A stretch of 64,000 bases of DNA from Streptomyces hydrogenans (GCF_014656075.1 NZ_BNBS01000031.1:1-64000), one strand, 5' to 3'; shown: positions 24,967 through 35,566, counted from the first letter of the stretch. Translations and numbers: made by a program. Notes: generated by a model from the sequence alone, not told the origin.

Positions 24967-26484
24967 TCAGGAGCGCGTGCTCGCGCCCTGCCGTCCCAAC
25001 CGGCTGTGTCCGCGTCCGTACGCGAAGTACACGACGATGCCGATCACCATCCACACCGCGAAGCGGAACCAGGTCTCGCCCGGCAGGTTGAGCATCAGCC
25101 ACAGCGAGGCGGCGATGGAGATGATCGGCAGCACCGGCACCCACGGGGTGCGGAAGGCGCGGTGCAGGTCGGGACGGGTGCGGCGGAGGATGATCACGCC
25201 GACGGCGACCATCACGAAGGCGAACAGGGTGCCGATGTTCACCAGCGTCGCCAGCTCGTTGATGCTGGTGAAGCCCGCCACGATCGCGATGATCACGCCG
25301 AGCAGGATGGTCGGCCGGTAGGGCGTCCTGAACCGGGGGTGCGTCTTCGAGAAGAAGCGCGGCAGCAGCCCGTCGCGGCTCATCGCGAAGAAGACGCGGG
25401 TCTGGCCGAGCAGCAGGATCAGACAGACCGTGGTGAGGCCGACGGCCGCGCCGAAGCTGATCACGCCCGCGTAGAAGGGATGGCCGGCGGCTTTGAAGGC
25501 GTCGGCGAGCGGGGCGCTCACGGACAGCTCGGTGTAGTGCTGCATGCCGGTGACGACCAGGGCGACCGCCACGTACAGCACCGTGCAGATGAGCAGCGAG
25601 CCCAGGATGCCCCGGGGCATGTCCCGCTGCGGCAGCTTGGTCTCCTCGGCGGCGGTGGCGACCACGTCGAAGCCGATGAAGGCGAAGAAGACGATGGAGG
25701 CCGCCGTGAAGATGCCCATGACGCCGAAGTTGGTGGGCTCGTACCCGAAGAGCAGCTGGACGAGCGGGGAGTCCCAGTTGGAGCCGCCGCCCTCCGGGGT
25801 CACGGCCGGCGGGATGAACGGCTTGTAGTTGTCGCCGACGATGAAGAACAGGCCCGCGACGATCACGATCATGACGACGGTGACCTTGATCGCCACCACG
25901 ACGGCGGTGATCCGGGCGGAGAGCTTCATGCCGACGACCAGGATCGCGGTGAGCACCAGGACCAGCAGGAAGGCGAGGATGTCGAAGGTGCCGCCCGGCA
26001 CGTCCGGACCCTCCAGCGAGGCCGGTAGGTGCCAGCCGATGTTGTCCATCAGCGAGCGGACGTACCCGGACCAGCCGACCGCCACCACCGCCGTGCCCAG
26101 CGCGAACTCCAGGACCAGGTCCCAGCCGATGATCCAGGCGGGCAGCTCGCCGATGGAGGCGTACGCGAAGGTGTAGGCCGATCCCGCCACCGGCACCGTC
26201 GAGGCGAACTCGGCGTAGCAGAGCGCGGCCAGGGCGCAGACGATGCCGGCCGCGACGAAGGCGAGGGCCGTGGCCGGGCCCGCGTTCTCCTTGGCGACCT
26301 TGCCCGTCAGGACGAAGATGCCGGTGCCGATGATGACGCCGACGCCGAAGACCGTGAGGTCCCAGGCGGAGAGGGACTTGCGGAGCCCGTGCTCCGGTTC
26401 CTCGGTGTCCCTGATGGACTGCTCGACCGACTTGGTCCGGAAGATTCCGGAGCTTGCCCTGGGGGGGCGCTGGTCCGTGCTCAC
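24967..26484 (-). CDS. APC-family amino acid permease (CAT-type)
   Basis: The 505-aa polytopic membrane protein has about 12 hydrophobic helices. It shows the APC signature GVGVIIGTGIFVLTG in helix 1 and the helix 6 segment FFAFIGFDVVATAAEETKLPQRD. The AEET-x-PQRDMP motif and overall length fit cationic amino acid transporters. GTG at 26484 is preceded by GGAGG 8 bp upstream. The substrate is not determined by the sequence. It is a stand-alone gene. Confidence 0.9.
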   Translation of the reverse strand: MSTDQRPPRASSGIFRTKSVEQSIRDTEEPEHGLRKSLSAWDLTVFGVGVIIGTGIFVLTGKVAKENAGPATALAFVAAGIVCALAALCYAEFASTVPVAGSAYTFAYASIGELPAWIIGWDLVLEFALGTAVVAVGWSGYVRSLMDNIGWHLPASLEGPDVPGGTFDILAFLLVLVLTAILVVGMKLSARITAVVVAIKVTVVMIVIVAGLFFIVGDNYKPFIPPAVTPEGGGSNWDSPLVQLLFGYEPTNFGVMGIFTAASIVFFAFIGFDVVATAAEETKLPQRDMPRGILGSLLICTVLYVAVALVVTGMQHYTELSVSAPLADAFKAAGHPFYAGVISFGAAVGLTTVCLILLLGQTRVFFAMSRDGLLPRFFSKTHPRFRTPYRPTILLGVIIAIVAGFTSINELATLVNIGTLFAFVMVAVGVIILRRTRPDLHRAFRTPWVPVLPIISIAASLWLMLNLPGETWFRFAVWMVIGIVVYFAYGRGHSRLGRQGASTRS

Positions 26485-26583
26485 CGTCGTACCTCCGCGT
26501 CGTCCTTGACGTCGGTATCGCGGCCCCCGCGGACGGGGGGTCGAGGGGACGCTGCCCGCATGGAAGCCAGCATGCACGCGAAA

Positions 26584-26621
26584 GGGCCGGTCGGCACCCG
26601 GGAGGGTGAACCGACCGGCCC
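26584..26621 (-). terminator. dxs terminator
   Basis: GGGCCGGTCGG pairs with CCGACCGGCCC, with an inner CACCC/GGGTG stem and an AA bulge, 39 bp beyond the dxs stop on the minus strand. Confidence 0.7.
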
Positions 26622-26659
26622 AATGCTGACGCGCAGTGACCGTCCCGCCGGGGCGGGGA

Positions 26660-28579
26660 TCAGTCGCGGGCGGGCTCCACGGCCTGCCGTGCGGCCTCGA
26701 ACCGTCCGTCGAGACGCGAGACCAGGCCGGTGACCTGGCGCGCGATGTCGGGGGCGGTCAGCCCGATCTCGGCCAGCACCTCGCCGCGGGAGGCGTGGTC
26801 CAGGAAGACCGGCGGGATGCCGAAGTCACGCAGCGGTACGTCGACGCCCGCGTCGCGCAGGGCCTGGGCGACGGCCGAGCCGACGCCGCCGACGCGGCTG
26901 TTGTCCTCGACGGTGACGACGACCCGGTGGTCCGCGGCGAGCGGCGCGAGGGCCTCGTCGACCGGCTTGACCCAGCGGGGGTCGACCACGGTGGTGGAGA
27001 TGCCCTGCCGGTCGAGGAGACCGGCGATCTCCAGGCACATCGGGGCGAGCGCGCCGACCGACACCAGGAGGACGTCCGGCCGCTCGGTGCCGGCCTCGCG
27101 GAGCACGTCCATGCCGCCGACCCGGCCCACGGCGGGGACGGCCGGGCCGACCGCGCCCTTGGAGAAGCGGACCACGGTGGGGGCGTCGGTGACCTCGACG
27201 GCCTCGCGCAGCTGGGCGCGGACCTGGTCGGCGTCGCGCGGGGCGGCGAGCCGCAGGCCGGGCACGACCTGGAGGATCGACATGTCCCACATGCCGTTGT
27301 GGGAGGCGCCGTCGGTGCCGGTGACGCCGGCCCGGTCGAGGACGAAGGTGACGCCGCACCTGTGCAGCGCCACGTCCATCAGGACCTGGTCGAAGGCGCG
27401 GTTGAGGAAGGTCGCGTAGACCGCGAAGACCGGGTGCAGACCGCCGGTGGCGAGGCCGGCCGCGGAGACGGCGGCGTGCTGCTCGGCGATGCCGACGTCG
27501 AAGACGCGCTCCGGGAACTCCTTGGCGAAGCGGTCCAGGCCGACCGGCTGGAGCATGGCGGCGGTGATCGCCACGATGTCCGCGCGCTCCTTGCCGAGCG
27601 CGACCATCTCCTCACCGAAGACGCTGGTCCAGTCGGCGCCGGAGGTGGCGATCGGGAGGCCGGTGTCCGGGTGGATCTTGCCGACCGCGTGGAAGCGGTC
27701 GGCCTCGTCCTGGAGGGCGGGCTGGTAGCCGCGGCCCTTCTCGGTGAGGCAGTGGACGATCACCGGGCCGCCGAAGCGCTTGGCGCGCGTCAGGGCGGAC
27801 TCCAGGGCCTCGATGTCGTGCCCGTCGATGGGGCCGACGTACTTGAGGCCGAGGTCCTCGAACATGCCCTGGGGGGCGATGAAGTCCTTCAGGCCCTTCT
27901 TGGCGCCGTGCAGGGTCTCGTAGAGCGGCTTCCCGACGACCGGGGTGCGCTCCAGGATGTCCTTGCCGCGGGCGAGGAAGCGCTCGTAGCCGTCCGTGGT
28001 GCGCAGGGTGGCCAGGTGGTTGGCGAGGCCGCCGATGGTGGGCGCGTAGGAGCGCTCGTTGTCGTTGACGACGATGACGAGCGGGCGGTCCTTGGCGGCC
28101 GCGATGTTGTTGAGCGCCTCCCAGGCCATGCCGCCGGTGAGGGCCCCGTCGCCGATGACGGCGACGACGTGGTCGTCCTTCTTGAGGACCTGGTTCGCCT
28201 TGGCGAGGCCGTCGGCCCAGCCGAGGACGGTCGAGGCGTGCGAGTTCTCGATGACGTCGTGCTCGGACTCGGCCTGCGAGGGGTAGCCGGAGAGGCCGCC
28301 CTTCATCTTGAGCTTCGAGAAGTCCTGGCGGCCGGTGAGCAGCTTGTGCACGTAGCTCTGGTGGCCGGTGTCCCAGAGGACCTTGTCCTTCGGGGAGTCG
28401 AAGACGCGGTGCAGGGCGATGGTCAGTTCGACCACACCGAGGTTGGGGCCGAGGTGGCCGCCGGTCTTGGAGACGGCGTCGACGAGGAAGGTCCGGACCT
28501 CCGCGGCCAGCTGGTCCAGCTGTTCCGGGGAGAGCCGGTCCAGGTCGCGCGGTGTCCTGATACGGGTCAGCAGGGCCAC
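26660..28579 (-). CDS. dxs: 1-deoxy-D-xylulose-5-phosphate synthase
   Basis: The 639-aa thiamine-diphosphate enzyme joins pyruvate and glyceraldehyde-3-phosphate to start the MEP isoprenoid pathway. Visible motifs are SKTGGHLGPNLGVVEL near residue 35, the ThDP/Mg motif VVAVIGDGALTGGMAWEA, the second-half PYR-domain segment RAGVTGTDGASHNGMWD, and the C-terminal transketolase domain. The GTG at 28579 has a strong AAGGAGG 6-9 bp upstream; longer upstream frames are not needed. Transcribed alone. Confidence 0.96.
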   Translation of the reverse strand: MALLTRIRTPRDLDRLSPEQLDQLAAEVRTFLVDAVSKTGGHLGPNLGVVELTIALHRVFDSPKDKVLWDTGHQSYVHKLLTGRQDFSKLKMKGGLSGYPSQAESEHDVIENSHASTVLGWADGLAKANQVLKKDDHVVAVIGDGALTGGMAWEALNNIAAAKDRPLVIVVNDNERSYAPTIGGLANHLATLRTTDGYERFLARGKDILERTPVVGKPLYETLHGAKKGLKDFIAPQGMFEDLGLKYVGPIDGHDIEALESALTRAKRFGGPVIVHCLTEKGRGYQPALQDEADRFHAVGKIHPDTGLPIATSGADWTSVFGEEMVALGKERADIVAITAAMLQPVGLDRFAKEFPERVFDVGIAEQHAAVSAAGLATGGLHPVFAVYATFLNRAFDQVLMDVALHRCGVTFVLDRAGVTGTDGASHNGMWDMSILQVVPGLRLAAPRDADQVRAQLREAVEVTDAPTVVRFSKGAVGPAVPAVGRVGGMDVLREAGTERPDVLLVSVGALAPMCLEIAGLLDRQGISTTVVDPRWVKPVDEALAPLAADHRVVVTVEDNSRVGGVGSAVAQALRDAGVDVPLRDFGIPPVFLDHASRGEVLAEIGLTAPDIARQVTGLVSRLDGRFEAARQAVEPARD

Positions 28580-28715
28580 CCGTGCCTCCTTGCGTTCTGA
28601 GCTGGTCGAGCTTGCCGATTTTGCCGAGTCTAATGTTCCGTCTTGGATCGTGGGCATCGGGCCAGGCGGAGCGGCATCACCCTCACGGGGGATGTACTGC
28701 TCCGGACGCGACGGT

Positions 28716-28743
28716 GCCCGGCACCGGTTTCCCGGTGCCGGGC
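28716..28743 (-). terminator. Terminator of the xylose ABC operon
   Basis: Perfect 12-bp stem (GCCCGGCACCGG with complement) and TTTC loop, about 43 bp beyond the permease stop. Confidence 0.75.
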
Positions 28744-28785
28744 GAGTGTGGCGCGTGCCTCAGGGGCCCCGCCGGAGACGGCGTG

Positions 28786-30092
28786 TCAGGCGCGTCCCGC
28801 CGACTTCTGGGTCTTGCGGGAGACGGAGTCGATGATCACGGCGATGAGGAGCACCGCGCCGGTGATCATGTACTGGATGGCGTTGGACTCCAGGTTGAGC
28901 TGGTTGAGGCCCTGGACGATCGACTGGAGCACCAGGATGCCCAGGAGCGCCGACCAGACCTTGCCGCGGCCGCCGAAGAGGGACGTGCCGCCGATGACCG
29001 CCGCGGCGATGCACATCATGAGCTGGTTGCCGCCGCCGAGGGAGCGGTCCGCGCCGCCGGTGGCGGAGGCCAGGAAGAGGCCGCCGACGGCGCCCAGGGT
29101 GCCGGAGATCATGAAGACGGAGGTCCGGATCCAGGCGACGTTGATGCCGGCCCGGCGGGCCGCCTCGATGCCGCCGCCGACCGCGAAGACCTGACGGCCG
29201 TAGGTGGTGCGGCGCAGCACGAAGTCGGTGACCAGCAGGATCAGCAGGAAGATCACCAGGGAGAGGGGCAGGCCCTTCTCCTGGTTGAAGCCGTACGCGG
29301 CGACCAGCACGAGCACCGCGAGGACGCCGGTGCGCAGCAGGATCTCGCTGTGCGGGCGGTGCGGCAGCTCGGCGGCCTTGCGGCGGCGGGAGTCGCGCAG
29401 CTGGGCGAGGTAGAAGGCGGCGAGCACCAGGACGGCGAGGCCGTAGGCGGCGGCGACGTCGGCGAAGTAGTACTTGGTGAGGTCGCCGACGAAGCTGCCG
29501 ATGGGCGTCGGGATGGTGGACCGCTCGCCCATCACCCAGGTCTGGAGGCCCGCCCAGCCGAGGAAGCCGGCCAGGGTGACGACGAAGGCGGGGACGCCGA
29601 TCTTGGCGAAGACCAGGCCGTGGAAGGCGCCCAGGAGGGTGCCGGAGAGGATGCCGAGGAGGATCGCGAGGGAATCCGGCATGTCGGTGGCGAGGACGCC
29701 CCAGACGGCGCCCGCGAGGCCCGCGACGGAGCCGACGGCGAGGTCGATCTCGCCGAGCAGCAGCACGAAGACGATGCCGACGGCCATGATGCCGGGGCCG
29801 GCCGCGTACAGCGTGATCTGGTCGAGGTTGTACGAGGTGATGAAGTTGCCGGTCAGCGCCTGGAAGACGACGCCGATGACGATCAGGCCGATGACGACCG
29901 GGAGGGAGCCGATCTCGCCGGAGCGGATCTTGCGCTTGAACTCGTCGACGTAGCCCTTGAAGCCCTGCTCGCGGACGAGGAGGCGGGGGTCGACGGCGGG
30001 GATCGCGGCGGCGGCCGGGGTCTCGGCCGCGACGTCCTCGGAGGTGCGGGGCTCGGGCACGGGCGCCTCGTCGGTCGCCTTGGGGGTCGTGC

Positions 30093-30096
<4 letters not shown>
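28786..30096 (-). CDS. xylH: Sugar ABC transporter permease (XylH-like)
   Basis: The 436-aa membrane protein of the ribose/xylose permease family (BPD_transp_2) has about 10 helices after an N-terminal soluble stretch of about 75 residues. Motifs include GEIDLAVGSVAGLAGAV, GVPAFVVTLAGFLGWAG and the C-terminal IGGTSLFGGRGKVWSALLG. The GTG at 30096 overlaps the ATPase stop by 4 nt. Gene order binding protein - ATPase - permease beside a ROK regulator matches S. coelicolor xylFGH. The transported sugar is inferred to be xylose. Confidence 0.88.
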
Positions 30097-30872
<776 letters not shown>

Positions 30873-30955
30873 GTGAACCAACTCCTTCGCCGCCCGTGGA
30901 CGGGGGCAGCGGCATGTCGCGCCGTACGGCGCCGAGTTCGAGGGGGGCTGTGCTC

Positions 30956-31002
30956 GTCCGGCCCCGGACCGACAGCGGGGTCTGGGTCGGCCGGGGCCGG
31001 AC
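30956..31002 (-). terminator. Large hairpin between xylF and xylG
   Basis: A 17-bp stem (30956-30973 with 30986-31002, one bulged base) in the 267-bp gap between the binding-protein gene and the ATPase gene. Probably an attenuator or RNA-stabilising element. Confidence 0.55.
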
Positions 31003-31107
31003 GGGTCTGGGGGCGGAGCCGCGTCACGGGGACGGGCGCGGTCCGCGTCCTGCCGGGGCTGACGGTCCGGCAGGAGGGGTGCGGGGCCCGGGAGTTCCGG
31101 GACCGGC

Positions 31108-31132
31108 GGGGCCTGTCCGGCGGACAGGCCCC
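31108..31132 (-). terminator. Hairpin immediately after xylF
   Basis: GGGGCCTGTCCG pairs with CGGACAGGCCCC around one base, 7 bp beyond the xylF stop. It would stop part of the transcripts or protect the 3' end of the xylF message, giving more binding protein than membrane components. Confidence 0.6.
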
Positions 31133-31139
31133 CGAGGGC

Positions 31140-32204
31140 CTACTTGATGCCCAGCTCGGCGCACTTGGCGGCGAGGTCCGCGGAGCAGATGTCGGCGGCC
31201 GCGTAGATGCCGTCCTTGATCACCGTGGACTGGATGTTGGTCTTGTCGACGACCACCGGCGGGAAGAGGGTGGACTTCACGCCGTCCGTCTCGCCCTGGG
31301 CGCCGAGGTCCTTGCCCTGGAGCAGGTTGACCGAGAACTTGGCGGCCTCGGGGGCCAGCTGGAGCGGGCTCTTGTAGATGGTGAAGGTCTGGGTGCCGGC
31401 GACGATGCGCTGGATGCCCGCGACCTCGGCGTCCTGGCCGCCGACCGGGATGCCCTTGATGCCGGCGTTCTCCAGGGAGGTCACGATGCCGCCCGCCATG
31501 CCGTCGTTGGCGGAGTAGACGGCGCCGATCTTGTCCTTGCCGACGGAGGAGATGGCGGCGGCCATCTTCTCGCCCGCGACCTTCGGGTCCCACTCGCCCG
31601 AGGCCTCGTAGGCGATCTTGCCGACCTTGCCGTCGAGGGCGGTGTGCGCGCCCTTCTTGAAGAGACCGGCGTTCGGGTCCTTCTCGTCGCCGTTGATCAT
31701 GACGATCTGGGCGGAGGCGGCCTTGTCGCCGAGGGCGGCGAGGAGCGCCTGGCCCTGGAGCTCGCCGACCTTGTTGTTGTCGTGGCTGACGTAGGCGTCC
31801 GCGCCCTCGATCGCGCGGTCGTACGCGACGACCTTGACGCCCTTGTCCTTCGCCTCCTTGACCCAGCCGGCCGCCTTGGCGGAGTCGACCGGGTCGAGCG
31901 CGATGACCTTCACGCCGTCGGCGATGAGCTGGTCGAACTGCTGCTTCTGCTTCACGACGTCGGAGACGGCGTTGTTGTACACGACCTCGCAGTCGCCGCA
32001 GGCGTCCTTGACGGCCTTCTCGAACTGCGGCTTGTCCAGCGACTCGTACCGCGCGGTCTTGTTCTCCGGGAGGAGCAGACCGATCTTGGTCGAGCTGCCC
32101 TTGTCCTCGCTGTCACCGCCGCCGGCCTTGCCGCAGGCGGAGAGGGCGAGGGCCATCGAGACCGCGGCCGTGCCTATGACGACGCGACGGGTCATTGCGT
32201 TCAT
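31140..32204 (-). CDS. xylF: Sugar-binding lipoprotein (XylF-like)
   Basis: The 354-aa periplasmic-binding-protein family 1 lipoprotein has a signal sequence ending in the lipobox LALSAC. The mature part has the sugar-binding fold with segments KTARYESLDKPQFEKAV, GVKVIALDPVDSAKAAG and AVYSANDGMAGG. A DACGDCEV Cys pair may form a disulfide. ATG at 32204 follows GGGAGG. It is the first gene of the xylFGH-like operon, 121 bp downstream of the ROK regulator. Confidence 0.9.
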   Translation of the reverse strand: MNAMTRRVVIGTAAVSMALALSACGKAGGGDSEDKGSSTKIGLLLPENKTARYESLDKPQFEKAVKDACGDCEVVYNNAVSDVVKQKQQFDQLIADGVKVIALDPVDSAKAAGWVKEAKDKGVKVVAYDRAIEGADAYVSHDNNKVGELQGQALLAALGDKAASAQIVMINGDEKDPNAGLFKKGAHTALDGKVGKIAYEASGEWDPKVAGEKMAAAISSVGKDKIGAVYSANDGMAGGIVTSLENAGIKGIPVGGQDAEVAGIQRIVAGTQTFTIYKSPLQLAPEAAKFSVNLLQGKDLGAQGETDGVKSTLFPPVVVDKTNIQSTVIKDGIYAAADICSADLAAKCAELGIK

Positions 32205-32325
32205 GTGGGGTGCCTCCCTGACGAGGCCGCGACGGTGCGGCCGAGGTGCCACGAAGTCAACTCGGCCGTAACCCCGCCGTCAAGAAGTGAAAACTTAACG
32301 AGATGACAACGGTGGTTAGCGTTCT
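32205..32325 (-). promoter_or_regulatory. xylF promoter region with A+T-rich patch
   Basis: The 121-bp gap between the ROK gene and xylF has an unusually A+T-rich segment at 32280-32330 (reading TTAAGTTTTCACTTC and CTTAGAGAACGCTAACC on the minus strand) in an otherwise GC-rich setting. It is the natural place for the xylFGH promoter and a ROK operator. In S. coelicolor Rok7B7 is reported to control xylFGH; no consensus match was attempted. Confidence 0.45.
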
Positions 32326-33546
32326 CTAAGTGAAGGCAGGCACGGAGGCCGGACCGGCCGCCGGAAATGCTCCCTCTGTCCCGCTGAGCAGGGTCGAATC
32401 GCCCATCTCGCTCAGCACCAGGGCGAGCGCCCCCAGCACCTCCGCCCGGGCCCCGAGGGCCCCCTGCACAAGGGAGAGCTGGCGGGCGGCGCTCGGGATC
32501 GCGTACCGGCCGACCGAGTCCCGTATGGGGGCGAGCACCAGCTCCCCCGCCTCCGCGAGGTCGCCGCCGAGCACGACCCGGCTCGGGTTCAAGAGATTGC
32601 AAAGGTTGGCGATGCCGCTGCCGATGTGGCGGCCCACGTCGGCGATGACCCGACGGCAGCCCGGGTCGCCCTCGCGGGCCAGCTGCACCACCCGCTCCAT
32701 GGTGAGGTCCGGCCCGTGGCTCGGCTGGAGCAGCGGCAGCACGTACCGCGCGGCCGTGAAGGTCTCCAGGCAGCCGCGGTTGCCGCAGCGGCAGACCGGG
32801 CCCGACTCGTCGAGCGTGATGTGGCCGATCTCGCCGGCCGTGCCGCCCGGCCCCCGGTAGACCCGCCCGTCGATCACCAGACCGGCGCCGACACCGCTCG
32901 CCACCTTGATGTACGCCAGGTCCTTGACGCCCCGCCCGCTCCCCCACACCAGCTCGCCGAGCGCGCCCAGATTGGCGTCGTTGTCGACGTGGACGGGGAC
33001 CCCGAGCCGGGCGGACAGCTCCTCGGCCGGGTTGATGCCGCCCCAGCCCGGCAGGATCGACGTCGAGCCGAGCGTGCCGGAGGAGACGTCGATGGGGCCC
33101 GGCACGCCGAGACCCACGCCGATCACCTTGTCCCGGCCGATGCCGGTGGCCTCGATCAGCCGGTTGACCAGCTGCTCCGCCCGGTCGAAGCCCTCCGCGG
33201 CGGAGGCGTCCACGTCGAGCGGCTCGGACTCCTCGGCGAGCACCTGGTGGGCGAGGTTGCCCACCGCGACCCGCAGATGGGTGTGGCCGAAGTCCACGCC
33301 GATGACGATGCCCGCGTCGCCGGAGAGCGAGACGCTGCGGGCCCGCCGGCCGCCCGCCGAGGTGGGGGTCACCTCGACCGTGCCGCCGTCCTTCAGCTCC
33401 CGGACGATGTTGGAGACGGTCGCCGCCGACAGTCCCGTCGCCCGGGCGATCTCCGCCTGGGTCAGCGAACCGGCCATCCGGACGGCGCGCACGACCCGCT
33501 CGAGATTGGCCCTGTGCAGAGACGTCTGCGACCCCGGAGTCTCCAT
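32326..33546 (-). CDS. rok7B7: ROK family transcriptional regulator Rok7B7
   Basis: The 406-aa protein has an N-terminal winged HTH (SLTQAEIARATGLSAATVSNIVREL, about residues 25-50) and a C-terminal ROK/ASKHA domain. Signatures are VIGVDFGHTHLRVAVG, the EIGHITLDESGPVCRCGNRGC zinc motif (His and three Cys) and the glucokinase-like region. Its position between xylFGH and ngcEFG matches S. coelicolor rok7B7, a regulator of xylose uptake, carbon repression and antibiotic production. I chose the ATG at 33546 with GGGAG upstream; an ATG at 33579 would add 11 residues but lies next to a -10-like TAGAGT. Confidence 0.88.
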   Translation of the reverse strand: METPGSQTSLHRANLERVVRAVRMAGSLTQAEIARATGLSAATVSNIVRELKDGGTVEVTPTSAGGRRARSVSLSGDAGIVIGVDFGHTHLRVAVGNLAHQVLAEESEPLDVDASAAEGFDRAEQLVNRLIEATGIGRDKVIGVGLGVPGPIDVSSGTLGSTSILPGWGGINPAEELSARLGVPVHVDNDANLGALGELVWGSGRGVKDLAYIKVASGVGAGLVIDGRVYRGPGGTAGEIGHITLDESGPVCRCGNRGCLETFTAARYVLPLLQPSHGPDLTMERVVQLAREGDPGCRRVIADVGRHIGSGIANLCNLLNPSRVVLGGDLAEAGELVLAPIRDSVGRYAIPSAARQLSLVQGALGARAEVLGALALVLSEMGDSTLLSGTEGAFPAAGPASVPAFT

Positions 33547-33636
33547 CGACTCTCTCACTCCCACCGTTTTCTCCAACATGTGAACTCTAAGGGGACGCTT
33601 TCGCCTTCACTCCCGTCAAGACCCGGAACAGCCGAA

Positions 33637-33668
33637 GGCCCCCCGCACGCGGACGCGTGCGGGGGGCC
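33637..33668 (-). terminator. ngcEFG terminator
   Basis: Perfect 14-bp stem (33637-33650 with 33655-33668), GGAC loop, between the ngcG stop and the upstream ROK gene on the same strand. Confidence 0.75.
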
Positions 33669-33704
33669 GTGCGGAGCGTGGGAGCGCTCCAGCCGTCGCG
33701 GGGG

Positions 33705-34637
33705 TTACTTCACGGCGCCGGCGGTGAGTCCGGCCACCACCTGCCGCTGGAAGACGATGTACGCGGCGAGCACCGGCAGCATCGCCATCACCAGGCCGGC
33801 GAAGAGCCCGGACCAGTCGCCCTTGTAGCCCTGGCTGACCGCGAGCTGCACCAGGCCCTGCGAGAGCACCTTGTTGTCGGGGTCGGTGTTGAGCACCGTC
33901 GGCAGCAGGTACTGGTTCCACTGGCCGAGGAAGTTGAAGATGCCGACGCTGATCAGGCCCGGCCGGGCCATCGGCAGCATCACCTGGAAGAAGGTGCGGG
34001 TGTGCGAGGCCCCGTCGATGAAGGCCGCCTCCGCCACCGAGGTCGGCAGGGTCCGGAAGAAGGCGGTCAGGAAGAAGACGGTGAAGGGCAGCGAGTACGC
34101 GATGTAGACCAGGATCAGCCCGTGCAGGGTGTTGACCAGGGCCATGTTCTGCATCACGTAGAAGAGCGGCACCAGCGCCAGGATGATCGGGAAGCTCATC
34201 CCCCCGATGAAGAGGAAGTAGAGGAAGCGGTTCCCGGGGAACTCGAAGCGGGCCAGCACGTACGCCGCCATCGAGCCCAGCAGCAGGGTGCCCACGAGCG
34301 AACCGCCGACCACCACGATCGTGTTCAGGAAGTACTCGCTCATGTGCGCCTGGGTCCAGGCGCGCGACCAGTTGTCGAAGTGCAGCGCGTCCGGCAGCGA
34401 CCACGGCGAGGTGAAGATCGCCCGGTCGGTCTTGAAGGAGGTCATGACCGCCCAGAGCAGCGGCATCACCACCATGATCGCCCAGATGATCAGCACACCG
34501 TGCGAGAAGACGTTGAGGACGCCGCCCTCGCGCTTCTCCTTGACGGGGGCCGCGACCTTGGTCACCGCGGGGCCCTCGGCCGCGCGGGGGGCGGGGATCT
34601 GCGCGTCGCCGGTCGGCGGGGTGTCGGTGGTCTTCAT
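33705..34637 (-). CDS. ngcG: N-acetylglucosamine/chitobiose ABC transporter permease NgcG
   Basis: The 310-aa MalG-type inner-membrane permease has six helices after a 40-residue cytosolic lead. The EAA loop reads EAAFIDGASHTRTFFQVMLP with the conserved Gly. It pairs with ngcF, with the start overlapping the ngcF stop by one base (TGATG). Adjacency to Rok7B7 and the order E-F-G match S. coelicolor ngcEFG, an importer of GlcNAc and N,N'-diacetylchitobiose. The operon encodes no ATPase; such importers in Streptomyces share a general ATPase (MsiK) encoded elsewhere. Confidence 0.88.
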   Translation of the reverse strand: MKTTDTPPTGDAQIPAPRAAEGPAVTKVAAPVKEKREGGVLNVFSHGVLIIWAIMVVMPLLWAVMTSFKTDRAIFTSPWSLPDALHFDNWSRAWTQAHMSEYFLNTIVVVGGSLVGTLLLGSMAAYVLARFEFPGNRFLYFLFIGGMSFPIILALVPLFYVMQNMALVNTLHGLILVYIAYSLPFTVFFLTAFFRTLPTSVAEAAFIDGASHTRTFFQVMLPMARPGLISVGIFNFLGQWNQYLLPTVLNTDPDNKVLSQGLVQLAVSQGYKGDWSGLFAGLVMAMLPVLAAYIVFQRQVVAGLTAGAVK

Positions 34638-35566
34638 CAGAACTCCAGCCGCTCGCGCCGGCCCAGCTTCATCACGACCGCCGCGAAGGCGAGGGTGACG
34701 AGGAGGAGCGCGACGCCGATGGTCGTGGCGTAGGCGGCCTGACCGTCCCGGAACGCCTTCTGGTACACGTACAGCGGCATGACGATGGTGGAGTAGTCGG
34801 GCCCGCCGCCGTTGGGGCCGACGGTCATGATCTGCACGACCGCGAAGGACTCCGCGCCGAGCGCGAGGATGCCCATGTAGATCCAGCCGGACTGCACGGT
34901 GTCCCAGAGCAGCGGCAGGGTGATCCGGAAGAAGGTGGTGAAGCGGTTGGCGCCGTCCAGCAGCGCGGCCTCGTAGAAATCGCGCGGAATGGACGCCATG
35001 CCCGCCGAGAAGAGGACCACGAAGAAGCCGACCGTGGACCAGACGAGCACCACCATGACGCAGATCAGGGCGAGGTTCGGATCACCGAGCCAGTCCGGCT
35101 GGATGCTGCCGAGCCCGACCGCCTTGAGGAACGAATTGATGGCCCCGCTGTTCGGGTTGTAGGCGAACTGGAAGAGCAGCGCCACGATCACGATCGACAG
35201 CACCTGCGGGAAGAAATAGACGATCTTGTAGAAGGACGAACCGCGCACACCCGTGACCGCGGCCCCCTTCCTCCGCCGGCCGCCCACATTCAGCATGAAA
35301 GCGAGGAACAGCGCGAATCCGACGGTCACCAGGGGAAGGACGACCGCGAAGGTCAGACTGTGCTGGAGGGACTTCCAGAAGATCTCGTCCTCGAACAGCC
35401 TGGTGTAGTTGTCGAATCCGATGAAGCCGAATTCCGGGCTCAGCCCGCTCCAGTCCGTGAGCGAGTAGTAGATGGACTGGACGAACGGCCAGATGACGAA
35501 AAGCGTGTAGAGCGCCAGGGGAACCACCAGGAACCCCACGATGAAACGGTACTTGCCGTGCTGCAT
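34637..35566 (-). CDS. ngcF: N-acetylglucosamine/chitobiose ABC transporter permease NgcF
   Basis: The 309-aa MalF-type permease has six transmembrane helices. The EAA loop is EAALLDGANRFTTFFRITLP, followed by the typical final helices. It starts with ATG at 35566 (MQHGKYRFIVGFL), 100 bp after ngcE with a hairpin between. The codons around 35130-35300 show somewhat more A/T-ending choices than neighbours. Partner of ngcG. Confidence 0.88.
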   Translation of the reverse strand: MQHGKYRFIVGFLVVPLALYTLFVIWPFVQSIYYSLTDWSGLSPEFGFIGFDNYTRLFEDEIFWKSLQHSLTFAVVLPLVTVGFALFLAFMLNVGGRRRKGAAVTGVRGSSFYKIVYFFPQVLSIVIVALLFQFAYNPNSGAINSFLKAVGLGSIQPDWLGDPNLALICVMVVLVWSTVGFFVVLFSAGMASIPRDFYEAALLDGANRFTTFFRITLPLLWDTVQSGWIYMGILALGAESFAVVQIMTVGPNGGGPDYSTIVMPLYVYQKAFRDGQAAYATTIGVALLLVTLAFAAVVMKLGRRERLEF

